Assembly (NCBI RefSeq): GCF_030053155.1
Contig: NZ_CP125643.1
Span: 62,001 to 126,000, forward strand
Length of the DNA: 64,000 bases
Origin: Rhizobium sp. BT03
Lineage (GTDB): Bacteria > Pseudomonadota > Alphaproteobacteria > Rhizobiales > Rhizobiaceae
Reading direction: 5' to 3'
Below, piece after piece: positions 9,407 to 18,013 of the stretch; the first letter of the stretch is position 1, and each line of letters begins with the position of its first letter. The position numbers and the translations under genes were made by a program. The notes beneath the pieces are model-generated. The model ran no database searches, had not been told where the DNA came from, and saw only the letters and a list, made by a program, of their open reading frames with translations.

Positions 9407-10999
9407 ATGACGCGGCCCGAGATTGAGCTCCCGGATGATGTAGAGGCTCTCAAAGCCATGGTTCTTGCCATGGCCGCAAAAGCAGCCCGCGTCGAGGCTT
9501 TGGAGAAGCAGGTTGACGATCTAGAGGCCCGCAACGCGGACGCCGATGAGCGCATCGAGCGGCTGACGCAGATCCTGAAGGCTTTCGATCGCGCCCGATT
9601 TGGCCGACGCTCGGAAAGGCTTGCATCATCCACCGTCGATGACGAGCAGCACGCCTTTGTCTTCGAAGAGATCGAGACCGGCATTGCGACGATCAAGGCT
9701 CAGGTCACGAAAGGCCGCGGTAGCGCGGACAGCAAACGCGCTCCGCGGCCACGCAAGGGCTTTGCGCCTCATCTTGAGCGCGTCGAGGTCGTGATCGAAC
9801 CGGAAGAGCTTCCAGAACATGCAGGTAAGACCAAAATCCTGATTGGAGAAGACGTCTCCGAGCGGCTGGATGTCGTGGCAGCGAAGTTCCGTGTCATCGT
9901 CACCCGTCGGCCGAAGTATGCCTTTAGGAACGAGGATGGTGTCGTCCAGGCGGCGGCTCCGGCACATATCATCGAAGGTGGCATTCCAACGGAAGCACTT
10001 CTGGCCCAGATCGCCGTTTCCAAATATGCCGACGGGCTGCCACTCTATCGCCAGGAAGCCATCTACGCACGCGACAAGGTCGAACTCGACCGCAAGCTGA
10101 TGGCTCAATGGATGGGCAAGCTGGGGTTCGAGCTCAATATCCTCGCCGACTACATCCTCGATGAGATCAAGAAGGCCGAACGGATCTTTGCCGACGAAAC
10201 GACCTTGCCCACACTTGCACCTGGTTCCGGATCAGCGAAGACGGCATGGCTATGGGCGTATGCCAGGGATGACCGGACTTTTGGGGGCAGCGGTCCACCG
10301 ATGGTAGCCTATCGCTTCGAGGACAGTCGAGCCACCGAGTGTGTCGCACGACACCTGAGCGGCTATCGTGGAATCCTGCAGGTCGACGGATATGCCGCTT
10401 ATAACAAGCTCGTCCGGAAAGATGGAGGCAATGACAGCGCCATCCTGGCCGGCTGTTGGTCGCACAGCCGGAGAAAGTTCTACGAGTTGCATGTCGCAAA
10501 GAGCTCGAAGGTCGCTACAGACACCGTCGAGCGTATGGCGAGGTTATGGGAGATCGAGGAGCGTGTGCGCGGCCAAAGCCCTGAAGCTCGTGTCGCTGCA
10601 CGCCAGGAGATCTCCGCAGCGATCGTCCGTGACCTCTTCACTCTCTGGCAGGCGACCCTGCCACGGGTCTCTGGAAAATCCAAACTCGCCGAAGCTCTGC
10701 GGTATGCCATCTCGCGTCGAGACATCTTCGAGCGCTTCCTGACCGACGGCCGCATCGAACTCGACTCCAACATAGTCGAGCGAGCAATCAGACCCCAAGC
10801 GATCACGAGAAAAAATAGTCTATTCGCTGGAAGCGACGGTGGCGGCCGGACTTGGGCGACCATCGCGACGCTCCTGCAAACGGCAAAGATGAATGCAGTC
10901 GATCCGCAAGCTTGGTTGACCCAGACGCTTGAGCGCCTTGCGAATGGATGGCCCAGCAGTGAAATCGACGCGCTCATGCCATGGAACTACGCCGCCTGA
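9407..10999 (+). CDS. tnpC: IS66 TnpC transposase (OrfC)
   Basis: 530 residues, full length for the DDE transposase of IS66. The N-terminus is a coiled-coil leucine-rich stretch (about residues 25-70), followed by a positively charged linker. The DDE region shows FADETTLP (first Asp, about residue 264), LQVDGYAAYNKL (second) and SNIVERAIRP (Glu, about 458). The conserved CWSHSRRKF and RKNSLFAGSD blocks are also present. It ends 10 bp before the right terminal repeat. It looks intact. Confidence 0.94.
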   Translation: MTRPEIELPDDVEALKAMVLAMAAKAARVEALEKQVDDLEARNADADERIERLTQILKAFDRARFGRRSERLASSTVDDEQHAFVFEEIETGIATIKAQVTKGRGSADSKRAPRPRKGFAPHLERVEVVIEPEELPEHAGKTKILIGEDVSERLDVVAAKFRVIVTRRPKYAFRNEDGVVQAAAPAHIIEGGIPTEALLAQIAVSKYADGLPLYRQEAIYARDKVELDRKLMAQWMGKLGFELNILADYILDEIKKAERIFADETTLPTLAPGSGSAKTAWLWAYARDDRTFGGSGPPMVAYRFEDSRATECVARHLSGYRGILQVDGYAAYNKLVRKDGGNDSAILAGCWSHSRRKFYELHVAKSSKVATDTVERMARLWEIEERVRGQSPEARVAARQEISAAIVRDLFTLWQATLPRVSGKSKLAEALRYAISRRDIFERFLTDGRIELDSNIVERAIRPQAITRKNSLFAGSDGGGRTWATIATLLQTAKMNAVDPQAWLTQTLERLANGWPSSEIDALMPWNYAA

Positions 11000-11129
11000 A
11001 CGGCCACGGCTTGTCGCTTACAAATTGACGCATGGTGGCTGGAAAAAACGCCGAGCTATGCATCCGGTTCGAGGATCACGCCCGCTATGGAATGCCTGCG
11101 ATACAGGGCTCCAAATTCGGTTCAAAATC

Positions 11130-12062
11130 CTAATCCGCCCACTCAGGATCGGTTGTAAAGGCGATGGTGAGCCGACGACTCGGACCCTCGTTACCAATCG
11201 CGAGCCCGATTTCGTCACGGATCTTATCCCATTCCTGCAATTTCCTCGCCGGGAGGTCCTCTGAGACAACGAAATGTAGCTCGATTTGCCGGCCTCGGCC
11301 GACCCGGGCCACATAAGCCCGGTGGGATATGAATCCATGTCGTTCGATGATTGTTTTGGCGACCGCGTCAACTTGTTGTTTGAGATCTAATGGCGTAACA
11401 AGCAGTATGTCGGCGAGCGCTCGCCGAACCGTGCCCGCCGGAATGGGAATGATCACAATGCAGATTAATGCCAGCGCGACCGGGTCAATAAACGGCGAGA
11501 TCCATTCGTAAGAAGACCCCTGAATGAAATATCCGATGGCAAACGCGACGAGTAACCCGATCGTTAGCCCGGCGGACATCAGCCAAGCTTTCGTATCCAG
11601 GGCAACGAAATCAGATTTGATCTTACGATTAGCTCGATCACCAATAACCCCCATGGTGGCTGTCACACCGAGTGTTACGACGGAGTAGACGATCGCTTGA
11701 CTAAAGTTGAGCGGACGTCCCCCATGCAAAATGCTGCCGATTGCGTTGACAAGTGCGTAAACAGCCGACCCGGTTATGAGAATGCCGTTGAGAGCCAAGA
11801 CTATGGGCTCAAGATGCCAGAACCCCATCGTGAAATGCTCGATAAGTTTTCCTTTGCTGGAGGGCGCTTCGGATGACGCGATGAGCTTTGTAACAAGCAG
11901 AGCTACGACAGTCATAGCAGCGTCCGTCAATGCGTAGACACCATCGAATATGATTGCGAACGAACCTGAAATGATCCCGAACAAAATGCCGATGCAGGCA
12001 AGGAGGATGGTAACGGCAATTGAAACGCAGAGAAGCCCCTGCTCCGTTCTCATGAAATTCAT
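11130..12062 (-). CDS. Cation diffusion facilitator (CDF) family transporter
   Basis: 310 residues with about six hydrophobic segments in the first 200 (for example VAVTILLACIGILFGIISG-like at 14-33 and ALICIVIIPIPAG near 200). A soluble C-terminal domain of about 100 residues follows. FDGVYALTDA (about 39-48) sits where CDF proteins carry a metal-binding Asp in helix 2, and LDTKAWLMSAG falls in the helix-5 region. The family exports divalent metals (Zn, Co, Fe, Mn) by proton antiport; the metal cannot be read from sequence. It lies between two IS66 elements and appears whole. The start at 12,062 has only a weak ribosome site. Confidence 0.85.
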   Translation of the reverse strand: MNFMRTEQGLLCVSIAVTILLACIGILFGIISGSFAIIFDGVYALTDAAMTVVALLVTKLIASSEAPSSKGKLIEHFTMGFWHLEPIVLALNGILITGSAVYALVNAIGSILHGGRPLNFSQAIVYSVVTLGVTATMGVIGDRANRKIKSDFVALDTKAWLMSAGLTIGLLVAFAIGYFIQGSSYEWISPFIDPVALALICIVIIPIPAGTVRRALADILLVTPLDLKQQVDAVAKTIIERHGFISHRAYVARVGRGRQIELHFVVSEDLPARKLQEWDKIRDEIGLAIGNEGPSRRLTIAFTTDPEWAD

Positions 12063-12072
12063 AGGCTCAGCC

Positions 12073-12225
12073 TTATAACTTACGTTTCTTTATGGTCCTC
12101 TGGACGCGGTACAGACCATCCAATTCAGCTACTGAAGCGAGCACATCCACTTTTGGATCAAGGTACCTTTTTAAATTCAAATGCTGACCTCTCCTGTCCA
12201 GTGGGCTCGCATGAGCGTCTTTCAC
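12073..12225 (-). CDS. Small ORF just upstream of the CDF gene, unknown
   Basis: A 50-residue basic frame from a GTG at 12,225, ending 10 bp before the CDF start (contains LNLKRYLDPKVDVLASVAEL and ends TIKKRKL). I do not recognise it. It could be a leader-type peptide or the tail of a gene cut by the old IS66 relic. Short, atypical start and no family: low support. Confidence 0.25.
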   Translation of the reverse strand: MKDAHASPLDRRGQHLNLKRYLDPKVDVLASVAELDGLYRVQRTIKKRKL

Positions 12226-12239
12226 ATACCTGGCCACAA

Positions 12240-12328
12240 GACAAAATCGCCTCGCTGTGTTCTGGCAGTGCGGCCTCGACTATCTAAACAAGGGCCAATT
12301 TTGCTTTGCAGGTAAAGCGGGGCTGGAC
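12240..12328 (-). pseudogene. Distal piece of an older IS66 tnpC relic (left of IS66 no. 2)
   Basis: Read on the minus strand across the IS66 no. 2 insertion, with one copy of the target repeat removed, the frame from 14,885-15,010 continues here as RFTCKAKLALV then a stop. This extends ASFRVVHHVQP, as expected for the zinc-finger region of TnpC. Beyond the stop nothing is recognisable. Confidence 0.6.
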
Positions 12329-12353
12329 GTAAGGCTCCGGTGAAGGCCGCAGG

Positions 12354-14009
12354 TCAGGCCGCTTGAGCGTTGACGGTCGGCGGCGTCCAATTCCACGGAA
12401 GCAACTGCTCCAGCCTGGTAATCGACGTATCAGCGATGCGGGCAAGAACGTCGGCCAGCCACACCTGCGGATCGATGTCGTTGAGTTTTGCCGTCATAAT
12501 CAATGTGGCCATGAAGGCCGCACGATCTGCACCGCGGTCTGATCCGGCGAAGAGCCAGGATTTTCTGCCGAGCGCAAAGCCTCTGAGCGCTCGCTCTGCC
12601 GCATTATTCGTCAGGCAAATCCGGCCGTCCTGCAGAAATGATGTGAAGCCATCCCAGCGCTTGAGCATGTAGTCGATCGCCTCCGCCACCGGAGAACTGC
12701 GTGAGAGCTTTGCCCGCTCGGTTTGAAGCCAGACCTGCAGATCATCGACGAGTGGCAGACAGTCTCTCCGGCGACGCTCCAGGCGTTGATCGGCCGTAAG
12801 CCCGTTGATCTCGCGCTCAATATCGAACAGGCGGTCGATCCGTTTGACGGCTTCGAGCGCCATAGGCGAGATCGGCGCGGCGTTCTTTCCACGCTTGGCA
12901 TTTGCGGCAATGTCGGCGAGCACGAAGAACTTACGCCGCGAGTGTGCCCAACAAAACGCCTGCCTTAGAGGATTTGGATCGCGATCAACCTTGAACAGCG
13001 GATTGTAGCCGCCATAGGCGTCCGCCTGCAGAATGCCGTTGAAGGTCTTCAGGTGGCGCTCCGGATGCTCCTGCCGTCGGTCCCGCGAGGCATAGTAAAG
13101 GGCCGCCGGCGGAGAGAGCCCTCCGAACGGCCGATCGTCCCGGACATAGGTCCAGATGCGGCCCGTATCGGTCTTTCCCTTGGCCAGGATCGGCACGGTC
13201 GTGTCGTCGCCGTGCAGACGTTCGGCAGCAAGGACATGCGCCTCGATCAGGGAGTGAATGGGCTTCAACGCCGCGGCACATGCTCCAACCTGATCGGCCA
13301 GCGTCGACAAGCTGAGGTCGACGCCCTCGCGGGCGTAGCGCTCGCTCTGGCGATTGAGCGGCTGGTGCTGGGCGAACTTCTCAAACAGGATCATCGCCAG
13401 CAGGTTCGGCCCGGCAAAACCGCGGGGTGTCACATGGAAGGGTGCGGGTGACTGCGTGATCTTCTCACACTCGCGGCAGGTGAACTTCTCCCGCACCGTC
13501 TGGATGACCTTCCACTGACGCGGGATGACTTCCAAGGTCTCGGTAATGTCTTCACCAAGCTTCGACAGTTTAACCGATCCACAACAGGCGCAATTCGTGG
13601 GAGCGGCGATTACGACGCGCTCACGCGGCAGGTGTTCGGGAAAGGGCTTGCGTGACGGACGCTTGCGCTCGAAGGCTTTGACGGCTGAAGCTTTGGCTGC
13701 GATCTCCGCCGCCAGTTCATCTTCACCGGCGTCCGCTTCCAACTCCTCGAGCTGCAGTTCCATCTGCTCCAGGAGCCGCGCCTTGCGCTCGGACCGGCTG
13801 CCGTAGAGTGCACGGCGAACCTTGTCGATCTCCAGCTTCAGCCGCGCGATCAGCGCCTCGGAATGCGATACGAGTGCCTTTGCGCTGGCGGCTTCTGCCT
13901 TGGCGGTCGCTGCTTCTGCTTCGGCTGCGACACGTCGAGCGCGTTCCTGGGCCAGCAGTGCAAGCGCACTGGCAAGGTCGTCCGGAAGCTCTTCGGTCGC
14001 ATTGCTCAT
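12354..14009 (-). CDS. tnpC: IS66 TnpC transposase
   Basis: 551 residues, intact. A long alanine- and glutamate-rich coiled coil comes first (about 10-85), then a CxxC zinc finger (APTNCACCGSVKLSKLGEDI, about 145-165) with a second pair at FTCRECEKI. The DDE region shows RLHGDDTTVPIL, LQADAYGGYNPL and TNNAAERALRGFALGRKSWL. Compared with TnpC of the first IS66 element this belongs to a different subgroup, with longer coil and zinc finger, and it resembles the interrupted tnpC at 54,431-55,846. Confidence 0.95.
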   Translation of the reverse strand: MSNATEELPDDLASALALLAQERARRVAAEAEAATAKAEAASAKALVSHSEALIARLKLEIDKVRRALYGSRSERKARLLEQMELQLEELEADAGEDELAAEIAAKASAVKAFERKRPSRKPFPEHLPRERVVIAAPTNCACCGSVKLSKLGEDITETLEVIPRQWKVIQTVREKFTCRECEKITQSPAPFHVTPRGFAGPNLLAMILFEKFAQHQPLNRQSERYAREGVDLSLSTLADQVGACAAALKPIHSLIEAHVLAAERLHGDDTTVPILAKGKTDTGRIWTYVRDDRPFGGLSPPAALYYASRDRRQEHPERHLKTFNGILQADAYGGYNPLFKVDRDPNPLRQAFCWAHSRRKFFVLADIAANAKRGKNAAPISPMALEAVKRIDRLFDIEREINGLTADQRLERRRRDCLPLVDDLQVWLQTERAKLSRSSPVAEAIDYMLKRWDGFTSFLQDGRICLTNNAAERALRGFALGRKSWLFAGSDRGADRAAFMATLIMTAKLNDIDPQVWLADVLARIADTSITRLEQLLPWNWTPPTVNAQAA

Positions 14010-14054
14010 GACAGGATGGAATCATATTCGACCCTGTCATTCCAGTGTTTTTGC

Positions 14055-14402
14055 TTATCCGGCCGACGTCGGCCGCCAGGTCTTTTGCGGCATCCGCCAG
14101 TCGATACCTTCCAGCAGATAACCGAGCTGCGCAGGCGTGATCACCACCGTGCCATCGGCCGCTGATGGCCAGATGAAGCGGCCGCGCTCCAGCTTCTTCG
14201 TGAACAGGCAAGCGCCCTGGCCGTCATGCCAGATCACCTTGATCAGACCGCCACCGCGGCCGCGGAATACGAACAGGTGTCCACACATCGGGTCGCGCTT
14301 CAGCGCCTCCTGCACCATCAACGACAAACCGGGGAAGCCTTTTCGCATATCGGTGTGGCCTGTCGCCAGCCAGACCTTCACGCCACTCGGAACCGGAATC
14401 AT
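14055..14402 (-). CDS. tnpB: IS66 TnpB
   Basis: 115 residues from the ATG at 14,402 (MIPVPSGVKVWLATGHTDMR), whose ATGA overlaps the tnpA stop at 14,399-14,401. It has the TnpB blocks MRKGFPGLSLMVQEALKRDP, HLFVFRGRGGGLIKVIWHDG and LLEGIDWRMP. An in-frame ATG 18 bases earlier is possible, but the overlap favours this one. Confidence 0.92.
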   Translation of the reverse strand: MIPVPSGVKVWLATGHTDMRKGFPGLSLMVQEALKRDPMCGHLFVFRGRGGGLIKVIWHDGQGACLFTKKLERGRFIWPSAADGTVVITPAQLGYLLEGIDWRMPQKTWRPTSAG

Positions 14403-14806
14403 CGCAGCCCCAGCACGCAATCGAGAATCCGGCCAAGGGCATCCGTATCGATGTCGCTATCCACGCGCACGCGCCGACCCCGTCCAAGCTCGATTGTCAC
14501 ATCGCTACGCTTCCGACGAGGGTGGGATGTGGTGGGCGATTCCGGTTGAACGGGAGAGACTGTCGAAGCGGCCTCGGATACGATCACCGGCACCAAAGTC
14601 GCCGTATCAGACCTTGGCTCGTCGATCCGGCAAAGCTCTTTGCGCCAACGGAACAACTGGCTGACATGGATGCCGGCCGCGCGGGCAATCTCGGAGATGA
14701 CCGCGTCTGGCTCAAAGCACGCAGCGACAAGGCGCTCTTTATCTTCGCGTGACCAGCGCCGACGGCGCTCTACAGACGTGATCACCTCAATTGGATGCTT
14801 CGTCAT
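14399..14806 (-). CDS. tnpA: IS66 TnpA
   Basis: 135 residues with a helix-turn-helix front (RRRWSREDKERLVAACFEPD, then EIARAAGIHVSQLFRWRKEL) and the conserved tail VTIELGRGRRVRVDSDIDTD ending LDCVLGLR. It is intact, unlike tnpA of the first element. Translation of tnpB is likely coupled. Confidence 0.92.
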   Translation of the reverse strand: MTKHPIEVITSVERRRRWSREDKERLVAACFEPDAVISEIARAAGIHVSQLFRWRKELCRIDEPRSDTATLVPVIVSEAASTVSPVQPESPTTSHPRRKRSDVTIELGRGRRVRVDSDIDTDALGRILDCVLGLR

Positions 14807-14884
14807 ATGACTACTCCTAGTGTTACCACTAGGACTGGCAGTCAGAAGCCCTCTATCGCAAGACGGCCTTCACCGTGGGCTTAC

Positions 14885-15160
14885 GGCTGGACATGATGCA
14901 CGACACGGAAGGACGCATGAACATAGTCCAGCACTTCGCTGACGGTCTCGCCGCCGCGAATGAAGTCGGAGCCACCACAGATAGGGCATGAGCAGGCCAC
15001 CTGTTACACGTCATCATGGCACGGCCGAGGTTGCAGAGCTTGCGCGGCGATAGGGCTCTCGACGCATCCACGTCATCCGGCAGGTTCGAATTCCGTTGAC
15101 TCATGGTTGGATCTGATTTGATGAGAGGCGTTCCAAAGAACGCCGAGGTTTTCGCCCTCA
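14885..15160 (-). pseudogene. tnpC: Proximal piece of an older IS66 tnpC relic (right of IS66 no. 2)
   Basis: The minus-strand frame gives CPICGGSDFIRGGETVSEVL then DYVHASFRVVHHVQP, the zinc-finger and following block of an IS66 TnpC. It is cut exactly at the ggctggac target repeat and resumes at 12,328. The upstream coil region is degenerate. It predates IS66 no. 2. Confidence 0.7.
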
Positions 15161-15191
15161 TGATAGGCTGTGGCTGACACCACGTTCTAGT

Positions 15192-15416
15192 CTAGCGATG
15201 ATCGGATCGTCGAGCCCTTTGGCGACTCCTGTAATTACGGCTGGATTGCCAGATGGAAAAGAGCAGGCTTGCGATATACGCCCACTGAAGAAGCAACAAA
15301 CTAGCCACCATTGCAACGATGACTTCGTGGATGGAATGCCAGACGAAGTAACTCGTTAGTGCCTTCGCCCAGACGACGAGCAGCAGGAGGCCGCAAAAGA
15401 TTGTGAAACGCAACAC
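15192..15416 (-). CDS. Small SyrA/ExoX-like membrane protein
   Basis: 74 residues with two hydrophobic segments (FTIFCGLLLLVVWAKALTSY, about 4-23, and VIVAMVASLLLLQWAYIASL, about 32-52) and a basic C-terminal tail (SRQRARRSDHR). Size and topology fit the SyrA/exopolysaccharide-repressor family of small rhizobial membrane proteins that alter exopolysaccharide output. The assignment rests on topology and recalled similarity. The start is a GTG. It sits downstream of the nifX-associated gene on the same strand, at the end of the nif block, so it may be co-transcribed. Confidence 0.5.
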   Translation of the reverse strand: MLRFTIFCGLLLLVVWAKALTSYFVWHSIHEVIVAMVASLLLLQWAYIASLLFSIWQSSRNYRSRQRARRSDHR

Positions 15417-15533
15417 CGTTCTCCTGATTTGTTCGCGAGATTGCGCAGCAATGTCGTCTGCGGCAACGAGAGTCTGGCAGTTCTTCAGGCGGCAACCGCC
15501 GCGTGGTTGAGAGCCATGATCATGCCAGTGAGC

Positions 15534-15641
15534 TCACCATCGAACTCTCGTTCTGGCCATTGCAAATGCTGAGATTTTGGCAGCGGCGGCGCGGGACTGC
15601 AGCTTGCGGACCTTCTTCAGCTGCTCCACAATGTCTGACAT
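15534..15641 (-). pseudogene. Truncated small nif-associated protein (CCE_0567-like)
   Basis: A strong ribosome site (gaggaaagagat) precedes an ATG at 15,641 giving MSDIVEQLKKVRKLQSRAAA then AKI. In other diazotrophs the gene following the NifX-associated gene encodes a small protein with this type of start (about 65-70 residues, helical, metal-binding). Here the frame ends after 35 residues, apparently by a frameshift after AAAAK. It is probably a broken remnant. It lies 24 bp after the NifX-associated gene. Confidence 0.5.
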
Positions 15642-15665
15642 GATCTCTTTCCTCGAAAATTGATT

Positions 15666-16154
15666 TCATGATGCCCGCGCCACGTCGGGATAGGTTTCGA
15701 TAACTTCAATAGCGTCATCGACCATTTTCGTGCCGGTCTCGGCGAGCTTGCCTAGCGTCTCAAAGCCGAACCGGTGGACATCGCGCAGGGTCTTCGACAG
15801 AACGACCAACCGTCCAGTCGTGAAAAGCAAGCGGCCGAAGCCCTCATGGCCGATCGTCATGATCGGCGATGCCAACAGGCCTGTGCACTCTTCGATCACA
15901 AGCCCCACGCAACTGTAAAAGTTCTGTAGCCTCCACAGCACATACGGATCCGGATCGCCTATGATCGGGATCTTACGGCGCTGCTCCTTGGTGAGGATGA
16001 AGTCGGCCAGCAGGTCAGTGTCCGATTTGCCTTCCCACGCCCCATGGGCATCCTGAGCGCGAATGAGCCTTATCAGGCATCTGAGAAAAGGGGTGGCGAG
16101 ATCCCCATCCTCGTTGACAGCAGGGCCATCCGTACTTCCTGTCAATGTACCCAT
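15666..16154 (-). CDS. NifX-associated nitrogen fixation protein (DUF269)
   Basis: 162 residues, the usual size. Members of this family always lie next to nifX and are thought to assist FeMo-co handling; their precise role is unknown. Typical stretches are TPFLRCLIRLIRAQDAHGAW (about 21-40), ERQ-type helical segments, and GFGRLLFTTGRLVVLSKTLR followed by DVHRFGFETL near 105-134. It starts 3 bp after the nifX stop, so it is co-transcribed with nifHDKENX. Confidence 0.9.
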   Translation of the reverse strand: MGTLTGSTDGPAVNEDGDLATPFLRCLIRLIRAQDAHGAWEGKSDTDLLADFILTKEQRRKIPIIGDPDPYVLWRLQNFYSCVGLVIEECTGLLASPIMTIGHEGFGRLLFTTGRLVVLSKTLRDVHRFGFETLGKLAETGTKMVDDAIEVIETYPDVARAS

Positions 16155-16157
16155 TTC

Positions 16158-16652
16158 TTAGTCCTCCTCATCGAAAGGCTTCTTTTCAATGGCGCCTGCT
16201 TCGGTTAGCACCTTGCGTAACCAGGGTGGCGGAGTAGTCCTGAGCATCGCCCGAGTTCGCGACAAAACATCTTCGATCAGTTGAGGATCGGATACTTTAA
16301 TTGGGTGGATTTTGGCCGAAACAACTCGGGCTGCCGATGGCCCACCGATCGCCAGACAGAACAATAAGTGACAACCTTCCAACGCCTTCACCTTCGGGTT
16401 AATACGATCGACGTCCTCGTTCCGATGCTTTCCGCTCTGGTCGGAAACGTCTTCGAAGTCCAGGACTTCCACCAGTTTCCAGTCGTCGGGACTCACATCA
16501 TAGACGACGAAACGTTTTGCCGATCCGAAATGGGCGTCGAGAGATTTCATATCTTGAGTGGCGATTGCGACGCGCAACGCGCCAGCCTTCCGTTTTGGAG
16601 CTGACGAGTGAACCCCGTCAGGGACGAGGGAAAGGCGACGAGCGGCGATCAT
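16158..16652 (-). CDS. nifX: NifX, FeMo-cofactor precursor carrier
   Basis: 164 residues. NifX binds NifB-co and the VK-cluster and passes them between NifB, NifEN and nitrogenase. The core NifX/NafY fold starts at LRVAIATQDMKSLDAHFGSA (about 26-45) and runs to CHLLFCLAIGGPSAARVVSA. The N-terminal 25 residues and the acidic tail (KKPFDEED) are variable in the family. The start overlaps the nifN stop (ATGA at 16,649-16,652), implying coupling. Confidence 0.95.
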   Translation of the reverse strand: MIAARRLSLVPDGVHSSAPKRKAGALRVAIATQDMKSLDAHFGSAKRFVVYDVSPDDWKLVEVLDFEDVSDQSGKHRNEDVDRINPKVKALEGCHLLFCLAIGGPSAARVVSAKIHPIKVSDPQLIEDVLSRTRAMLRTTPPPWLRKVLTEAGAIEKKPFDEED

Positions 16653-18004
16653 CTAGGCAGTTCTCCTTTGCGGGAGGGATCAAGCGATCCAGGACACGGC
16701 GCGCGCTGATTGGCCTGGAAGATGTTGGAAACATCGAAGATCAGGTCGCGCGTTCCCTGATAGAGACTTGTGAGCTTATGCTGGCTGCCGAGTCGGTCGT
16801 ATATCGGGAAGCCCACCCGCATGAGCGGAATCCCAAGGCGCTCCGCCGCTTGTCGTCCATGCGAATGCGTGACGAGAAGATCAGCGCCGACGGCAAGTTC
16901 TTCGAGATCGCCAAGATCACCGACCTGGAGCGATTCGGCCGGCATTTCCGCGAGTATTTTTGAGGTGCCGGTCGTGGTGACCGCTGCCGCGATTTCGGCG
17001 CCCATGCCGGTGAAGAAGGTAGCGAATTGGTAGAGCTGGTCCGGCTCCACAGCAATTGCGATTTTCTTGCCTCCGAAATGGAAATGTCCGTCGAGCAGGG
17101 CGTCCTGCAGCTGTGCTCGGCGACGGCGGATGTTTGCTGGCACCGGCGCACCAGAAATCTCAGAAAGAAACGAGACGAACCGGTCGGCTCGTTTCAATCC
17201 TGTCAGCGACTGGAACAATGCGTAAGGGACTCCCGTCCGGGTCCGCAGTAGCTCTGCGGGGCGGCGCATATGCTCGCCGATCGCGATACATTGCGCCGCC
17301 GTGCCAAGCTCTTGTATCTCGTCGACGGGAGTACCGCCATAGGTGGTCGGAACCCAACGATCGCCGGGCACCGTGCCGTCGAGAGAGCCGGAAATGTCCG
17401 GCAGGATCACCGGCTTCAGACCGAAGCTTTCGACCGTTTCGCGCAGAAGCTCGATGTCAGCGACTGTCAGATGCCATCCTGGTAGGATCGCAATCTTCTT
17501 TTGGTGGCGGCTCTGCTCGCCTGGAGTGGTGATGCGCTCGACCATAGAGATGACGGCCTTCGCCCATCCCTCTTCGATCGCTCCCTCGAAATCCGGGGTA
17601 TTCGCCAGCACAACCTCCGTACCCGCGAGCTCATCGGCACGATCCCGCTTGATGTTGGCGAGATCGCCTGCGAAATCTTCGCCGCGGGTTTCCACCAGGG
17701 CTGTCGTGCAAATTCCGATCAGCTTGGGTTTTGCGCGCCTCTTGAGATTTAGGATCGCCTCTTCCAGATTGCCTGCGCCGCCAAGAATGGTCGCCACTGC
17801 GTCCAATGCCGTTGTCTGCAAGGGAATGGCTTCCTTAAAGTGCCGGACTAAAAGTACCAGCGCCAAGCTGGTGCAGCCCTGGCTGCCGTGGAACAGCGGC
17901 ACGGCACGCTCGACGCCAAGAAAGGCGAGCGCGGCGCCGAGCGGCTGCGACGATTTCAGCGGATTGACCGCAGCTGATTTGGTCTGGGGAAAGACTTGAA
18001 CCAT
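16649..18004 (-). CDS. nifN: NifN, beta-like subunit of the NifEN cofactor scaffold
   Basis: 451 residues, normal for NifN. With NifE it forms the alpha2beta2 scaffold on which the FeMo-co precursor matures. The nitrogenase component 1 fold is evident: NPLKSSQPLGAALAFLGVER (14-33), FHGSQGCTSLALVLLVRHFK (38-57; cluster Cys), IGICTTALVETRGEDFAGDL (96-115), and the C-terminal HSHGRQAAERLGIPLMRVGF. The ATG at 18,004 follows gaggaaagccg and lies 9 bp after the nifE stop. Confidence 0.96.
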   Translation of the reverse strand: MVQVFPQTKSAAVNPLKSSQPLGAALAFLGVERAVPLFHGSQGCTSLALVLLVRHFKEAIPLQTTALDAVATILGGAGNLEEAILNLKRRAKPKLIGICTTALVETRGEDFAGDLANIKRDRADELAGTEVVLANTPDFEGAIEEGWAKAVISMVERITTPGEQSRHQKKIAILPGWHLTVADIELLRETVESFGLKPVILPDISGSLDGTVPGDRWVPTTYGGTPVDEIQELGTAAQCIAIGEHMRRPAELLRTRTGVPYALFQSLTGLKRADRFVSFLSEISGAPVPANIRRRRAQLQDALLDGHFHFGGKKIAIAVEPDQLYQFATFFTGMGAEIAAAVTTTGTSKILAEMPAESLQVGDLGDLEELAVGADLLVTHSHGRQAAERLGIPLMRVGFPIYDRLGSQHKLTSLYQGTRDLIFDVSNIFQANQRAPCPGSLDPSRKGELPR

Positions 18005-18013
18005 CGGCTTTCC

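Larger units (their letters stand above)
8523..11021 (+). mobile_element. Complete IS66-family element (first of three)
   Basis: The terminal repeats are gtaagcgacaagc at 8,523-8,535 and its complement gcttgtcgcttac at 11,009-11,021. They are flanked by an identical 8-bp sequence, aaattgac, at 8,515-8,522 and 11,022-11,029. An 8-bp duplication is the norm for IS66. Three genes are ordered tnpA, tnpB, tnpC. Confidence 0.93.
12329..14884 (-). mobile_element. Complete IS66-family element (second), nested in an IS66 relic
   Basis: The left end is gtaaggctccggtgaaggccg (12,329 on). The right end, read in complement from 14,884, is gtaagcccacggtgaaggccg. The flanks are the identical octamer ggctggac at 12,321-12,328 and 14,885-14,892. 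Genes tnpA, tnpB and tnpC run on the minus strand. The host sequence is itself a tnpC relic. Confidence 0.93.
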
